This document shows positions 13,091 to 27,219 of a stretch of 64,000 nt of DNA, piece after piece. The notes under the pieces were generated by a model. It was given only the letters and a program-made list of their open reading frames with translations, searched no databases and had not been told where the DNA came from. Numbering within the stretch: position 1 is the stretch's first letter; every line of letters starts with the position of its first letter. This DNA is from Trichoplusia ni (Eukaryota > Arthropoda > Insecta > Lepidoptera > Noctuidae): NCBI RefSeq assembly GCF_003590095.1, contig NC_039488.1, forward strand, positions 5,270,001 to 5,334,000. Direction: 5' to 3'. A program made the translations under genes and the position numbers.

Positions 13091-15194
13091 AAGCGCTAAA
13101 TGTTAAATATACATTCTTTTTTAATTTTGTGTGAAAATTGTAAGCAAGTGTATTGTTATAAAAGTACATATTCTTATACCATGGCGTAGTGGCAACGTGA
13201 AAAGGACGGAGATTGGCACACTACATATCTTTGTGCAAAAATACAGGCTTGATGTTATACGTACGCAAATTTTATGTCAATATTTCATTTAAAATTCATT
13301 CACGGACAAATTCGATGCAGCGTCGCTCCGTGCGTGCTTTATATGGAGCCAATTTCAACCCTCCTCGTCGGGGTTGCTAACTATTTGTCACAAAATATGA
13401 AGCCGCAAAAATTCATGAAACCGAGGTGGTTCGCCGACTTTCATGCTATTTATATCTTGGCGAGGAAGGAAGACCAACCGGTGGCAATTTCGCAGCGTGA
13501 AAATAAATTCAAGTACTCTCCCTTGGCGATTTTTAATCCGAATTTTCTTTTGAATTATGCGACGTACCTGCAACAGAGTTGGGAAAGGTGATCGATGGTT
13601 CGTAGTTTGTTTTTAGGTTGCAGGTCAATCGTGACCGGGTTTCTTCACTTTTTGTAATTTTATTGATCTTTTCTCCCAGTTTAACTGCATTTTATTTTAA
13701 TTTCAGTTGTATTTTAAGTTTAAAATACTGTTTATCTGAAATTGAATATTACGTCTCATTTAATAAATGAAATACAATATAGAAATTTGTTCTTTTTTAT
13801 TTCCGTTTTTTTCCGAGTTTTTATTAAGTAGTGCTTCCGGAGGCATTAGCAAGAAAATACAATACAAAATAATATAGTGTCAGCTAGTCACTAAATGTAA
13901 TACCTGATCAACATCCTTTCATTTACACTGCCGTGCAATATTAATGTAAAAATGTAACACCTTTTTAACACATAGAGTGCAATAAAAGTATTGAGTATTG
14001 AAAAAAAAAATTAAACTTTTTTTTTCTCCTTACATAGTTATTTTCTAATCGAAAGATTTTTTATGTTTTACAAAATTCCTTTCAAAAATGTGACCGACGT
14101 CTGCTTGAACATGTTGTATATACAATACACATTCAAAGTCAACCACACTTGGCATGATCAAAAGGATCTCACACTGACAGGACCACGACTCGCTCAACTA
14201 AACCCAGCAGCACTCCACCATTGTCATTGTTAAATCTCTCTCATCCCATCCACGCAATCTTCACCCTTACTCCTATATCACAGCGGTCATATTTCCGTGG
14301 ACAAATCGTTCAGCCATAAATATCTTGTTGTACAAAACCGATTTGCCCGTCGACCAGGTAGGGGCAATCGTTGACACATGTCGATCGTCTTATTACCCTT
14401 CCTTGGATGCGAGCCCCGAATAAGAAACGATGACGTTTTTTATGTAAATGTTTAACCTTCTTGAATAATTTTGGCCAGACCTTGAATTTATTGGGTATGT
14501 GTGTCAGATGACACGATGCTGCAGTTTTTTGGACGTGAGGTGTTGACTTTTTTTGTAAATTGTATTAAGTACACTAATATTGCATTTCATTTTTTTAATG
14601 TTGTATACACTACTTTTCCAGTTTATATATTATGTAATTTTATAAAAGCTATGAAGTCAATTGACTATGACTACGAAATAACGCCTACAGACGGTGCTAC
14701 GAGTGCTACGAATTTTACGGATGCTACGATATAATAAGTCAAAGTAACAATTTTAGGGGTAGTTTCTTAGTACATTGGTGATAAGATGTTGACATTTGTG
14801 CACGCCTCGTTCTACAACCGCACTAATGTCAAAAGGAACTTACAGATGTACATAGATTTTGCAATTATTACCATACCAAATATAGTCTTGAAAGCACAAT
14901 GTTTATTCTAGTTTAATAATTGTCAATAAACTTAGTAACTACCAAATTACTGAATACTTAACATTAAATAACCCTTTAATCCATCAATATAATTTGATGG
15001 TGCTCTATTCAGAGCCACTTACGGCGGATAAAGATTAAATGAGACCTGCCAAGTTAACGGATAGCTATTTTTTATGAATAATCAATCTTAGATTAATGAT
15101 ACAGTTGTAATAAAACATATCGTTCAGTTTTACATAGTTCATCTCAAACTTATACTAAATAAAATATGACATTACTATCAAGAGCGTATTATTA

Positions 15195-15335
15195 TTATTA
15201 CTGGCCTGGAATGTCCCACTGCTGGGCAAAGGCCTCCCTACTCTTCCTGCACATGTCTCTCTCATGAGCCGCCAGAGACCATTTTGTAAAGAAGAAATCC
15301 AGCTCATCACGCCATCTCACTCTAGGTCTGCCTCA
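15195..15335 (-). mobile_element. RTE-type LINE relic: end of the reverse-transcriptase ORF
   Basis: The minus strand reads GRPRVRWRDELDFFFTKWS, then EAFAQQWDIPGQ and a stop, directly followed by an AT trinucleotide microsatellite (ATTATTATT on the plus strand). The G-R-P-x-x-R-W-x-D...W end followed by a stop and a microsatellite is typical of lepidopteran RTE-like LINEs as I know them. Only the C-terminus is left. Confidence 0.7.
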
Positions 15336-16803
15336 ATGACACCGATATTGTGTCGAAATATACATAAAAACGAGAAAAACCGGAAAACCGCAGAGTATAG
15401 CCAGTGTGCAATAAAATTATACACAGAAGAAGTTACAGACAATAATTCTCGAAAAAAAAATCATTTTGTAATCTCGGGAGCAACAAGAAATATGCAACCT
15501 TTTAAAACTAAAACAAAATCTCTCCAGATCCAAAGTCACACACAAAGGCATCTAATTGGATCGCCACGTCTAGCGTCTGTAAAAACAAAAATGAGTGACG
15601 TACGGTTGCTACATACTTTCCTGAGTAACGCTCGAATACTAGAAATAAGGTATTGAGAAACTGTGAACACGTGCTGATAATTGCCGTATACAACTACCTT
15701 CATGGAAACAACTTTTATATTTAACGTATAAGGAAATTTAAAGCTTAATACTGAGATCTAAGGTTGATAATAGAATGGAGGAACCTTCAAACAGTAAGCT
15801 GATCATAATAGGTATTGCTGTGTGTACAGAAATAAGGGTCGGGTCGTACTGACAGCGAAGTTTTGTGATGTCCTCATATTTATTCATTTATTACGAATAT
15901 GAGTAGAAAATCATTTTTGTAGATCAGATGTTATGGGAAACGTGTGATCAAATATGATTTTTCGATTAGTAGTTTCTTTGTTCTATTTAAATCATGACCG
16001 AAGCATGTTAGAAAAAAAGTACATTACGAATAATCATTCTGATCGAAGAAATACCGTCTAAGTGCGCAATTTCCATATAAGCCTCCGGTTGTACCCCCGA
16101 TAAGTACGCGTTAGGAAACGCGCGTTTTTTATGTATGCTTTTAAGACATTGAAGACGTTGCTTGCACCAAATTACAAGATTAGGAGTAAGAGGTTCCTGA
16201 GAAACAGACAGGGAGACGGACTGACAACAAAGTAGCTGAACTAATACCTTGTCAACCTTAGATAACTTGGCGAATATATGCACGCAATTGTATGGTCATA
16301 GGTATATGAAAATAATGTGTGTCAACTGTTTTATTCAGTAAGGAAAGTTAGTCAAAATTCAATTGGAACCTATAAATGTTAATAATTATAAAACATTATA
16401 TTTTTAATAACTTGAAATATCTCATGGCTTATCGCGCCCAAACAGACCGCGCCCTTAAACAAACGCTTAAGCAGTGTTTCTTAGAATTAGCCTCTTTAAA
16501 GTCAGATACCAAATACTTGTGTTGAGTCTTACTTTTTATAAAAGCAGATATTAAATCGCAAGTGTTTATAAAAAAGTAGAGTTCTTTAGTAAGTATTTTA
16601 AATATACTTTATAAAATGTATCAAGGAAACCGAAAGCTGAAATACATAGATGCAGTGATCGATAGATATAATATTACACTATATCACATACTATAATTTA
16701 CAACTTTCACATAATTTTGTGGAATCAGAATTATCCAATTGTTATCCGCACCCAGCACATCGATTGCTTTTTGCTCCAGAAATTGCTCATGTCGCGGGCG
16801 AAA

Positions 16804-16867
16804 TTGGCCACTCAGCGATTTCGGAACGGCGCGCGGCGGCCCCAAAATTTTCTTGCTGAATGGCCAA
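16804..16867. repeat. Imperfect inverted repeat around a GC-rich core
   Basis: ttggccactcagc (16804-16816) and gctgaatggccaa (16855-16867) are reverse complements with one mismatch. They flank a core with ggcgcgcggcggcccc. No known family recognised. Confidence 0.5.
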
Positions 16868-19800
16868 CTCTTTTACCAAACGCCTAGGTTTCATGAAAGA
16901 GGTAGAGTTGAGAGAGATCGTAGTATCATAACTTCAAACTTTCCATAACTTCTTCACAGTTTTATGAATTTGAAATTACCTATTAAGAAACTCAAAGACG
17001 ATAATAAAATAAAATATCTTATAAAACGAAAAATACAATATTCGAGGCATTGAAAGGACAGACCATTTTCAAAGTAATTTCTTTGAAACAATATTGAGCC
17101 CTTAAGAGAAAATATAAATTTCAGAGTATCTGTTAAAAGGTTGTACAAGGCTGTGTAGTTTCACTATGAAACTGATAGATAAGGGAAAGACGTACAGAGT
17201 TCGGGATTAACACCCTTAAGATAAAGTGGTCGCCGATCCCAACACCCATCACTTCCACTGAAAGATGTTAAGATTGAATAAAGCCTTTGAAAAAAATACC
17301 TATTGAAGTAACGAACCATTGATCCGTTATTTGAATGGCGATGAACTTTCTTGCAAATCCAAAAAATATTTTAATATTTATTCATGCAGACTGTTTATAA
17401 GATCCTATACCCAGCGAGCCCGGGGTAGAGCAACTCGAACGGTTATTTAAAATACATTTCCTCGAGAAGTCCAATTTCAATGTACTTAATTTGGTGCTTA
17501 AACTTCAAGGCTGTTCCGCAGCTCCAGTGAGGGTGTAAATTTACATGAGACACTTTCATTAGAGTTGTAATTCTCCGCTTTAATTTACCAGTTGGACGCT
17601 TCAATCCACGGTTTTGCCTTCAAAAGTAAAAGCAGACATATTTCTTGACTGCGTTTATAATTCCTTCTCGAGAACACTAGCCTGCTAACGAAGTTAGTTC
17701 TAAGGTAAAGTTTTAATTGCTCTCTGGCAAATCTCAGTTTATCTTTTCGCGGTCTCTAGGAAACAGCTTTGTTGACTATAAATTCAATTTGAGCGAGGCG
17801 GAAAAGATTACCGGTTTATTTATAGGATAGAGACAGGTTTGAGATACAATTCTTGAAATAGTTAGTGAGGAACTCATTGTCGTGTAGCACGCTATCGTCG
17901 GTCTTATGTAAAGTGTGTGGATCGGGGCGGCGGTAACTCGGTAGGCACCTAACTTGTCAAGTGGAAACTGTCGCAAGTGGCCTCACTTTCAATCTCGTGA
18001 AACGCAGGACGGAAAATTTCGTTTAATAATTTAAGGCCACGACAGGCCCTTAAACGTCGTCTTCGAGTTTTATCACCTGCGAGTCACGTCCTACGGCCGC
18101 GCCGTTACTTTAGCGCCGGCTAATGAATTCTTACCTTGTTTACAATAAACCAAAAAGCTTTTATGTAGCTCATTCATTAAAGGAATCTGTGGATTATGCG
18201 TGAAGCCGCTCTGAGAACGTGACTTTTGAGATTTTCAACAAATTGATTCTGGTGAGCTTCGATAAAACCTTAGAAGCTAAGGGTTACACCAGTTTTATGT
18301 GTGTTGTAAAATTATAGAGCGATGTTTGTCCGCTTTCTTAAGCGCCGACAAATTGCTTGTAGAAAACATATGCAAATTGATATTTAATGCTTTCACATTT
18401 TCATTTTTTAGAATTCCTTTCTATCGTGCCTGCACCCGTGGCATGCATAAGTTATTGCGAGACAACATCTGCAATTAATAAAGAGTAAAAACAGCGTTAG
18501 TAAATTTAAACAGGATAAGCGGTTTAATACAGAAACAAATGTATTATGTGTTTGGGAAAGAAACGCTGTGTACCCAAAAATTATCCATTGTTTTAGGGAG
18601 GCGGAACAAAACATGTTTCATAATAAAATAAGATAAATTTATACTGGCTGGAGCGTCGGTATCGGGACGGGTGGTCGCCCGGGGGCTGCGTCGGCCACTG
18701 TCAGGAGGAACCTTATCTAAGCCCGCTCCGTACTTGCCCACAAGCCATGGACAATGGAGCACCAATAAGTAAAGAAGTGGTATTCTAGAAGTGCTTGCCT
18801 CTATTACTAAAATAAGCAGTACCCTTGTACATCATTTATATTTATGTATGTTACTTTTAAGAACTCTTGTGTGTGTACATAAATTATTAAATAAATAAAA
18901 TACGATCACCTTAAGTGTATATTTTGGATAGATTTTTTGTTATTCATCTACTAATGTTGTTATTATTTATCGAAACAGAGTAATAAAATTGACGTTGGTG
19001 GTATATACGTTGATCTGATTTTTGTAGGTAGGTAACGAAGATTTATCTTTCACTTTGCCGTTATTTTTTGGAAATTTAGCTTAAACGTTTAATAAACTTT
19101 TATATTTAATACAAAGAAGAAGAACAAAGTTTCGTTTTACGGTAGTGTAGAGGCATTTCCCTCTGCTTATCTATGTTCCAACGCATAAACGAAGGTAAAG
19201 CAAGCCTGATGACGTCAGCTGTCATGTTACATACGTTTGATTCTGTAGAAGTTGTAATACTAAAAAGGCTTTATATGTTAGGTTCTATACCATTATTATT
19301 ATACTATTTTACTTGCGTTCAGTATAAGTGTAAAATACAGGGTCGTAAGAATAATTAAATTATTCTTCTTTATTGCTACCAGCTCTCTATTACTCGGTAG
19401 AAATTACAATAGGTATAAACTTAGGATATTTGTATTACACGCTACACACTTCGAAATATTTCTTACTGTTTGAAAAATTTAAAATCCAAACACCGAAAAT
19501 TCGAGTTTCAAAATGTTTAGAAGGTAATAATAATAGGAACTACTCCATCTTTAAAACGTATGTGTGATCGATGAACAAGTTTTTTTTTACGCCAAGGCTC
19601 TCCAGATTAAATTTAATTACCATTTTACCTTTCCCGGCTTTCATTGGAATTTATCTACATAGAACGGAAAAAGAGGTTTTATCACTTTTTGTACTTGTTG
19701 TAATTTCGCTGTGATTGCTCGATTCTCTTTTAAGTGCTCGACCTACAGAAATTCCTGTGTCCATAAGAGAATGTTAACATTGTGAGCAAAATGTATTAAA

Positions 19801-21637
19801 AGTGAATAGCGTAAGTTTAAAAATATCTAACAAAACGTCCTAATGTTGGACAAGGCTGATGTTTTTAGTTAATCAGACTGTCATTAGTAATTATCGATAC
19901 AGTCAGGAGAAAAAATTTAATACAAGTATCAATATCAGCTATCAATCCTTATTTTAATATTACTCTGAACGATACCAAAAAAAGACTCCATCGGCTTACC
20001 GAAGTTAAAATTATACCATAAATAAAATATTCCTCACAATAAATCTCATACGCGGAACAGTAAATCTCAAAAAACTCATCGATTGTCCCAATAAATAGTG
20101 ATGGGACACCGACCGCACCGCGTGACAGACACCACTTAATTCAGTGACACTGCACGGTGTAAACATGGCGCACGCTACGTACGTACGTAATTTTGTTTTA
20201 TTCTCAACCGCTGACAAATTGGGTGCGGAGAAACAGTGCCCGCGTCCACCGTACAGGCGACCAATATTTTTCATTACTATGCTAATTTCATTGTACCAAT
20301 AAACGAGACGCCCCGCACTCACCCGCAAAGAGGTTAGCTGTTTCACGAGCGTTTTTACTGTGTCCACTGAAAAATTTGAATTCGCTTTCGAAAAGGTCGG
20401 GTTGGGTTAATTTGAAATGCAACTGGGCATTTTTAGTTTTTCGCCGCGCCGACGCCGCTTGCTTTTAAATGGCGACCAATAAAATTCTGTATTAGTGCCT
20501 TTAGTTAAGCTTTTCACGATTCGATAGTTTGGTTAATAACGTTTCGAAATCATATTTGAGAGTTTTACACTCGTTGCCTGGTTGTTAGCGTGGCTTTAAA
20601 AGTTTGTTTTATTTAGTCTGAAGTTGGTGCTTGATTGGTATTCAATATGCAAGTGTGAGCTACAAATGTATGGAACATTCGTAGTACAATCAGTGCAAAC
20701 GAGGGTTATAATACCAGTAGTGTGGTATTATCGCGCACAATCGCTTGGAATGATTCAATAGATCAGTGTCGTAGGTGTTGCCGCATTCCACATTAGGGTC
20801 ACGTACTGGTCGAGGGTCCAGACCCGGAGACTCAGGAACACGTGTCGTATTGCAAAGCCAATATACCACAATACTTAATTCAATAGCTATTGAAATTTTC
20901 CAATACAGACAGAATGTCTCCCAAAATCTTATCAGTTTATTGAGGTGTATTTTACCGGTCCTTTGTAAGAAAAATACAACTGTTGGGTCTTTTAGTAGAG
21001 GTTTGACAGAAAATATGTGAGACAAGGCGTGGGTTTACGTTTCAGACAGATTCTCTTTACGGATTATCTAATATCCTTGCTGAAATAAATAATACTATTT
21101 TATTGAAATATATCGAGGGTTGAGTTATAAGTTCAGAATAGTACAAGATACTAAACTAAACCTCTTTGTAAGTTAAAAATTGCAGAATTAACCTAAAAAA
21201 AGTTCTACAAAAATATTGAAAAAAAACAGTTGCTATTTAGCCTTTTTTAGGCCATTCTAAAACAATAATAATCAACGCTAGACAAAAAATCTAGTTCAGT
21301 TCGCTTTATTGGTAGAAAATATATTTTCAATTCAACGTACAATTGTGTTGGCCAAAAAACAGTCGTGTTAACGGGGTTGAACGGCGACCAGTGTATTTTG
21401 CAGCCATTTTAATTTTTACTGTTCACTGAGCGTTTCTAATTTACTAAAACCGAAATATACTTTTTGTGTTTTTTTTTGTGAACTTTGAAAATAATTGTCA
21501 TTGTAAATTTATTACAGTAAATTGTTTTGTATGTGTCTAAAATTGAATGCGAAATGAAAACTATTAAAGAGTGGTTTTTGTTGTGATCGAGTTAAGTATT
21601 CTTTCTAATCGAGTATTTTTACTTGTTCTATTACAAG

Positions 21638-21861
21638 TAGCTGTTGCCCGCGACTTCGACCGCGTGGTTAGAAGATATAAGTTAAGATTTATACCCGCCC
21701 TGTTTTTTTCACATTTTCCATTAGTTGCAGCGTGATGGTATATAGCAAACCTTCCTCGATGAATGGTCTATTCAACACAAAAATATTTTTTCAATTCAAA
21801 CCTTTAGTTCCTGAGATTAACGCATTCAAACAAACTCTTCAGCTTTATATATTAGTATAGA
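21638..21861 (-). mobile_element. Helitron-like short element, copy D
   Basis: A reverse-strand copy, about 224 bases. Compared with copy B it lacks the segment around the 'atcttcgctcc' motif, and its terminal tetranucleotide has changed from CTAG to CTAC, so it is older or damaged. Confidence 0.75.
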
Positions 21862-22280
21862 TTAATCTTTTCGAAGCCTTGAAGAGTCCCATCACCAGTT
21901 TTAATATAAACTTCATCCTTATTTTAATGTTATAAATTAATTAATTGATATTTCACAGTCGTTGAAACGGCATTACAACTGTTACAACTTTACTAGTTTG
22001 AAGTAGATTTCAATTACTCTAAACCGAATTTTATTAGATCTCTAATATAATTTCTGACTAATAAAAGTAATTTTAATTTTCTCGGTCTAGATGTTAATTC
22101 GTTTGAGTGAACTGTTTAGGAGTTCATCCATTCTTTACTCAAGTTACAATAGTTTTATACTAAGGTTAGGTAGGTAGTAGTAGAAAGGTAGGTTAAGTTT
22201 GTGATGGAAAATAATCTCAAGAACTCCTGCACCGATTTCGGAAAACTTTCACCACTAAAAACATGTTTTTAGTACACTAT

Positions 22281-22477
22281 GATCATCGGCCTAGCCTTTT
22301 CCCAACTATGTTGGGGTCGGCTACCAGTCCACCCGGTTTCAGCTGAGTACCAGTGTTTTACAAGGAGCGAGTTCCTATCTGACCTCCTCAACCCAGTTAC
22401 CTGGGCAACACGATACCCCTTGGTTAGACTGGGTGCCTGACTTTTCAAGCTTCTGACTACTTGTAACGACTGTCAAA
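22281..22477 (-). mobile_element. 5S-like SINE or LINE tail, reverse 5'-truncated copy
   Basis: Reads, on the plus strand, ggcctagccttttcccaac, then ggggtcggctaccagtcca, through to cttctgactacttgtaacg. It is the reverse complement of the 3' two-thirds of the element at 12766-13090. The 5S-like head is absent. Confidence 0.75.
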
Positions 22478-23401
22478 TACTACGAAAACTATAATGTAGT
22501 TAATGTTAAGTAATGTTAAATCAAACAATATAATTATTAAATGTTCCTTGCTTCATTTATACTATCTAACAAACTCATCTACTTATTACTACAGAACTGT
22601 TAGTATACATATCTCTATGCTGAACCAGTTATGTTAGCCATTTTAAATTGAGTTTCAAACACTAAATTTCATGTTCAATACTGGTGATAGATAACGATCA
22701 AATTGTGTCGCCATCAATAACCAATTCGTGTATATTTACGTAATTTGAAACTCTATTCTGTCCAGAATTTGTTATTACACATTTTTTTCTAATTTTACTT
22801 TTTGAATTTGATGACGGAATCAAAGTTTACTAAGAATTGATACAGGAAATCGTTTAATATACTCCTTAAGTGACACACATGGGGAATGAAAAAATAATTA
22901 AAACAATCTTGATGGTAAATCTCAAATACAATACTTAAGATTTTTTTATAAATATGGACTCTCTTAACATTCTGAGGGCTGATAAAAACCGTTTTGAAGG
23001 TGTTTAACTAGAAGCACAGTGACGAGAATTATAATTATATTTTAGAAGATTTCAAAAGCTACAATTCAAACCATCAAATTTAAAACTTTTAATATACTTG
23101 ATACACCGTGTACGAGTACATTGTAATGTATTTACCTATGAGTAACTTGCTTCTAAGTTCTGCGAGCCTTACTAATTGAATTAGCTTTGACAAATTATAA
23201 CAGCCTCCAAAATACGGAGTAATAAACAAAATTACATTTCTCTACAGAAGCTTTCTTTGTTTAATTTAATTATGTTTATTGATTTTGTTGGCATGTTATA
23301 GTGCGATACGGAACTTTCGTATTTCTATCACATGATTTTTAATTATGTTTGTAGGTTAGGCATAAATATTAAACATACCTAGATTTCACTAATTATCTTA
23401 T

Positions 23402-23643
23402 ACTAGCTGTTGCCCGCAACTTCGTCCGCGTGGTTAGAAGATATAAGTTATTATTTGTACCTGCCCTATTTCCATTGTATCTTCGCTCCTATTAGTCGCA
23501 GCGTGATGATATATAGCCTATAACCTTCCTCGATGAATGGTCTACTCAACACAAAATGATTTTTTCGGTTTGGACCAGTAGTTCCTGAGATTAGCGCGTT
23601 CAAACAAACAAACAAACTCTTCAGCTTTATATATTAGTATAGA
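23402..23643 (-). mobile_element. Helitron-like short element, copy E
   Basis: A reverse-strand copy, about 242 bases, starting ctagctgttgcccgcaact on the plus strand and ending tatattagtatag. It has lost the T-rich stretch before the 'ccattgtatc' motif. Confidence 0.8.
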
Positions 23644-24339
23644 TTTATTTTCTTATATACGAGGATTACAGTGACCTTGTAAGTTTCGTTTTTTTAACGC
23701 AAAAAATCGTAATTATGTGTTTTATCACCTCTTAAGCGACTTCAAAAAAGGAGGATACCGACGCATGGACAGCGGAACTTCAATAATAGGTTGATTGGCA
23801 TTTACTAATCTAAGTTGGTTAATCTATTTTTATATGGCTGTAAGCTTCCCTAAAAGAATTGAGAATAATATTTTTTTGTTTTTTTAAGTTACAATTTTCA
23901 TTACATTTATTGACACAGTGGTCCTTAAACTGAAGCTTTTATATATTTGACTTTTAATAACTTAAAATTATTAATCTCTAGACTTTTCTATCCCACTTTA
24001 TCAGAATATATTATATCTAGTTTTACTACTATCTCTATCATTGTAAAATTGTTGGTAATAATTATAGGCATAATTAATGCGTGTCTTCTTTTACCTGTCA
24101 TCGTTTTTAAGACAACTTTATGGTAGCGCTTTTTTAACGTCTTTTCCCACGGCGCAAATTCCAAGTTCATGAAAAACTTCTTCCAAGTCCGAAAGAAGTC
24201 ACTCCGTGAAATACGAAACAATTGAATAATATTTTATATTTGCTTCAGTACATTTATGATATAACAACTGCGCTAACATACACACACAACCACCCAACCT
24301 GTTATTTACCGCCATTCACTATACATTTATCTTTGAAAA

Positions 24340-24400
24340 TACTTACCAAAGTGCGGGTTTCACGATGTTTTCCACCACCGGCACCGTTTTAAACGGGTCA
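24340..24400 (-). mobile_element. LINE-tail fragment
   Basis: Contains aaagtgcgggtttcacgat and gttttccaccaccggcacc, a small piece of the same tail as at 60-205. Too short to classify further. Confidence 0.4.
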
Positions 24401-25965
24401 TAGATTTAAATTTAAAAGTATAAATTTAAATAAACCAGTTGAAAAACATATCCGTTTTACGATCCAGTTGCGAAATAGTGACTGCGATTTTAGCCGATAC
24501 AGCGATTTGCATTTGAAGATAAAGCGGTGTAGTTTAAGATGCCAGAAAATACTTAACTTACGAAAATGTACAGTCTGTTAATTCGAAAACCGAATTAAAT
24601 ACATTTCGTTGAGTATTTAGAGAAAATAAAATAGCCTTATTTAGAAATTAAGCTTAATGTTTTTAGGTATTCGCTTAAAACAGTATATTCTGGTTTAAGG
24701 GTAGAAAAGTGAGACTTTTACAGGAACTTGTCATGTTTTAAAGTTTTAGATGCTAAAATAGACGTGTTTACACAAATTTTGAAAGCTCCACATATCAGAC
24801 GCGCGAACACGTTGATCAGCTTTCAAATCTCTTCCAAGTGTTTTCGTCTCAAAGCAGAATATTAGAAAAGTTTTTCGATCCCCTGAATAGTGTCGGCTAC
24901 GTGAGACACAAATATCGCTGCGAAGCCACGGATAATCCTGGCTTTGAGCCAGTTCACAATATGTAAGCGTAGTTTTCAATAGAGCCGTTTAGATATCTAC
25001 CGGGTGAAGCGACAATTAAGTGAGAAACCATGCACTTTGATTACGAGGAAGCAAACGATCGTCTCTTGTTACATATAAGGAAAAGAGACAGCGCTCTACG
25101 AGGTTTAAAGTTCCGTCTCGCTTCCACAACCTCAACAATCCTACTTAAAGAGGTGATGATAGGCCCCCAGAACGAAATAATAGGGTCCCGTTCCCCGCTT
25201 GTGGGTCCATTCACACCAATTCGTTCACTCGATTGCCTCTATGACGGGAATTAGTTTTAGAATGTATGGCTTTTGATTATAATAGGGGGGATTTTAGTTG
25301 CAAATCGGTTAGTGAAAGCTGGGTGCTAGAGTCGCCGGACACCCGATGGTATTATAAAGCCTGTGGTACGTTTTCGCTCCATTTGTGGCATTAATTAGGT
25401 TAATATTAGTGCAACGGTTATGATGAGCTAGATTTACTGGTTATCCAATTCACGTTCAACGATTAACTTGCGACGGTTTAGCACTAAATTTTTTTTGTTT
25501 TCTATTTTTAAGTAATGGATAAAATATCTTAATGTTTTTTTGCGAGCTCTTGCCCGGAAAATAAGTTCTTTTGAAATATATGAAGTGTTATGAAGTTTTC
25601 AGCTCCAGAACTATTTCTGTGTTACTTTTTCTTATGGATAAATTCTAAACCTCAAACATGTTTTGATCGTTTACGCTTTTAATATCTAAAGTTTTTCTAA
25701 AACTGATCTCTCGAATAAGGACAAGTCACGTCACTTGTCGAACAGGAATATCAGTATGTCTGGACTACTAAAATAGGGCGTATAAACGTGGCCACGCTTT
25801 TAGAACCATTTCGAACCAATCTCTTTATAGCTTCTATCATAAAAAAACTAAAAAAGAAGAAAATCTTCAATTTAAACAAACTTCACCAAAGAACAACGTC
25901 TTAAGCTGACAACTGTAAAGGAAATCATGAATCATCGGTAAACATCACACAAGGTGCACCCGGAC

Positions 25966-26004
25966 ACCCGGATACCCGTATACCGTTATACCCGGAGAAA
26001 GTGT
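25966..26004 (+). repeat. Short degenerate ACCCGG-rich array
   Basis: Repeated units such as cacccggacacccggata and acccgtataccgttataccc within 40 bases. It is imperfect and unlike neighbouring DNA. Meaning unknown. Confidence 0.5.
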
Positions 26005-26324
26005 TCCATCACCCGGGCAGGTCACTTCCGATCCCGGATATGAAGTCTGTATCGTGACTGCCCTCGTCACTTTAATGATCCCCTTACTAAGGTTTTTACC
26101 TTATTGGGTATGTCAATATAAAATGCTGTTTCAGAATCTTTTAGTTTTTTTTTGCTGATTTTCTTTTGTTACTTTGGAAAGTAGGGTGATGGGGATTAGG
26201 TTCGTTATTTATTAAATAGTAACTATAACAAAGTTCAATTATTTAAACATAAGCACAAATATTCAGTTTTATTTGAATAACATTAGTAATTTTATTTTAC
26301 CGTGTAAATATTTAAGTCTATATC

Positions 26325-26540
26325 TTCGGATAGCCAAGTAGTTGAGGTCTCTAGGCCAAAAACATTGTGCGCGTCGTGTCGCGGGTTGTATTCCCGCGTG
26401 GAATAAGCATTTGTGTGATCGACGAAAGCTTGTTCTGAGTCTGGATGTCTTTGTGCACGTGATTTGTATTTGCGTACCCCCCCCGACACAAGGATTAAAT
26501 TCCTTACTATGGATGACGTTTTTATTATTATTATTTGAAT
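26325..26540 (+). mobile_element. tRNA-derived SINE
   Basis: The head looks like a tRNA gene: A box tagccaagtagttgaggt (26331-26348) and B box gggttgtattcccgc (26383-26397). The body gacgaaagcttgttctgag / gatgtctttgtgcacgt and tail gacacaaggattaaattcc are shared with copies at 1645, 39096 and 58460. It cannot fold as a functional tRNA, so it is a SINE and not a tRNA gene. Confidence 0.75.
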
Positions 26541-27219
26541 AATGATATTATGTATTAATAGTTATATACATGCTACTGTAGTCTGTAAATATTTAATACT
26601 TCACACATTTCAACACACTACTTAGTTACTTATTCCATTTATCTAATCTATTCTTTAAAAGATTGTACTAAATGTATGTAATGTACAACGACCCAGTTTC
26701 ATATGACCTCTTGAAACATGTCTATCAATGTTGTTGAAGAGAGATGCAATTACACGCAGTATATCGTGCCGTCTCTCTTCCACTATTGCAGCTCTGCATA
26801 AGAGCTCACAGCACAAGCCCTGATATCCCCAAGCCTTTTTAAGCATGTGCATTAATTAGCACACTAATTCCTTAGTAAATAAAATTATGTTAACACACCG
26901 ATGATTGTCGCATGTAAATTATGTAGACCGAGGAAAATGGCCGCCGACAACGGCGTTGTAATGTTTGTAATTAGTCTTTAGGTCGTTTGGTGCAAAACAT
27001 GTTATTATAGGCCTCAAGGGGCCTAGTACCACCTCCTAGGGAAAGAGTGGTGTAGATGTATAAGTGAGACGCCACTCTACCCTATGTAGTGTAGTGGGTA
27101 AGCGGTCTTCTTTCCTCAAGCGTATGAGTTTTACTTTAAGAGGTAACAGACTGTCAGTTTTCCGTAAAATGATTATCTTTGCTTTTTAAGTAGTAGAGAG
27201 TATTTTTTAGGGTTGCGTA

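Larger units (their letters stand above)
13100..21637. other. Intergenic, mostly unique AT-rich DNA with GC-richer islands
   Basis: GC-richer, non-repeat islands are near 13310-13590, 16780-16880, 17900-18130, 18640-18760 and 20090-20480. Each carries an open frame of 60-118 codons, but I find no domains or matching splice sites and do not call genes. A LINE fragment is at 15195-15335. The islands could be regulatory DNA. Confidence 0.5.

Noticed and set aside
13274..13591. A 105-codon plus-strand frame in a GC-richer island.
   Set aside because: No recognisable domain or promoter; the opposite strand is also partly open. Kept only as an island worth a conservation test.
18544..18765. A minus-strand frame with a GC-rich segment (GRRSPRATTRPDTDAPAS) considered as a distal exon of the Side-like gene.
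   Set aside because: It lies about 20 kb past the proposed stop and poly(A) site, lacks a convincing acceptor, and the terminal exon at 38847-38933 already closes the frame.
20011..20367. A 118-codon minus-strand frame.
   Set aside because: No domain and no supporting splice or promoter signals; includes low-complexity acgtacgtacgta.
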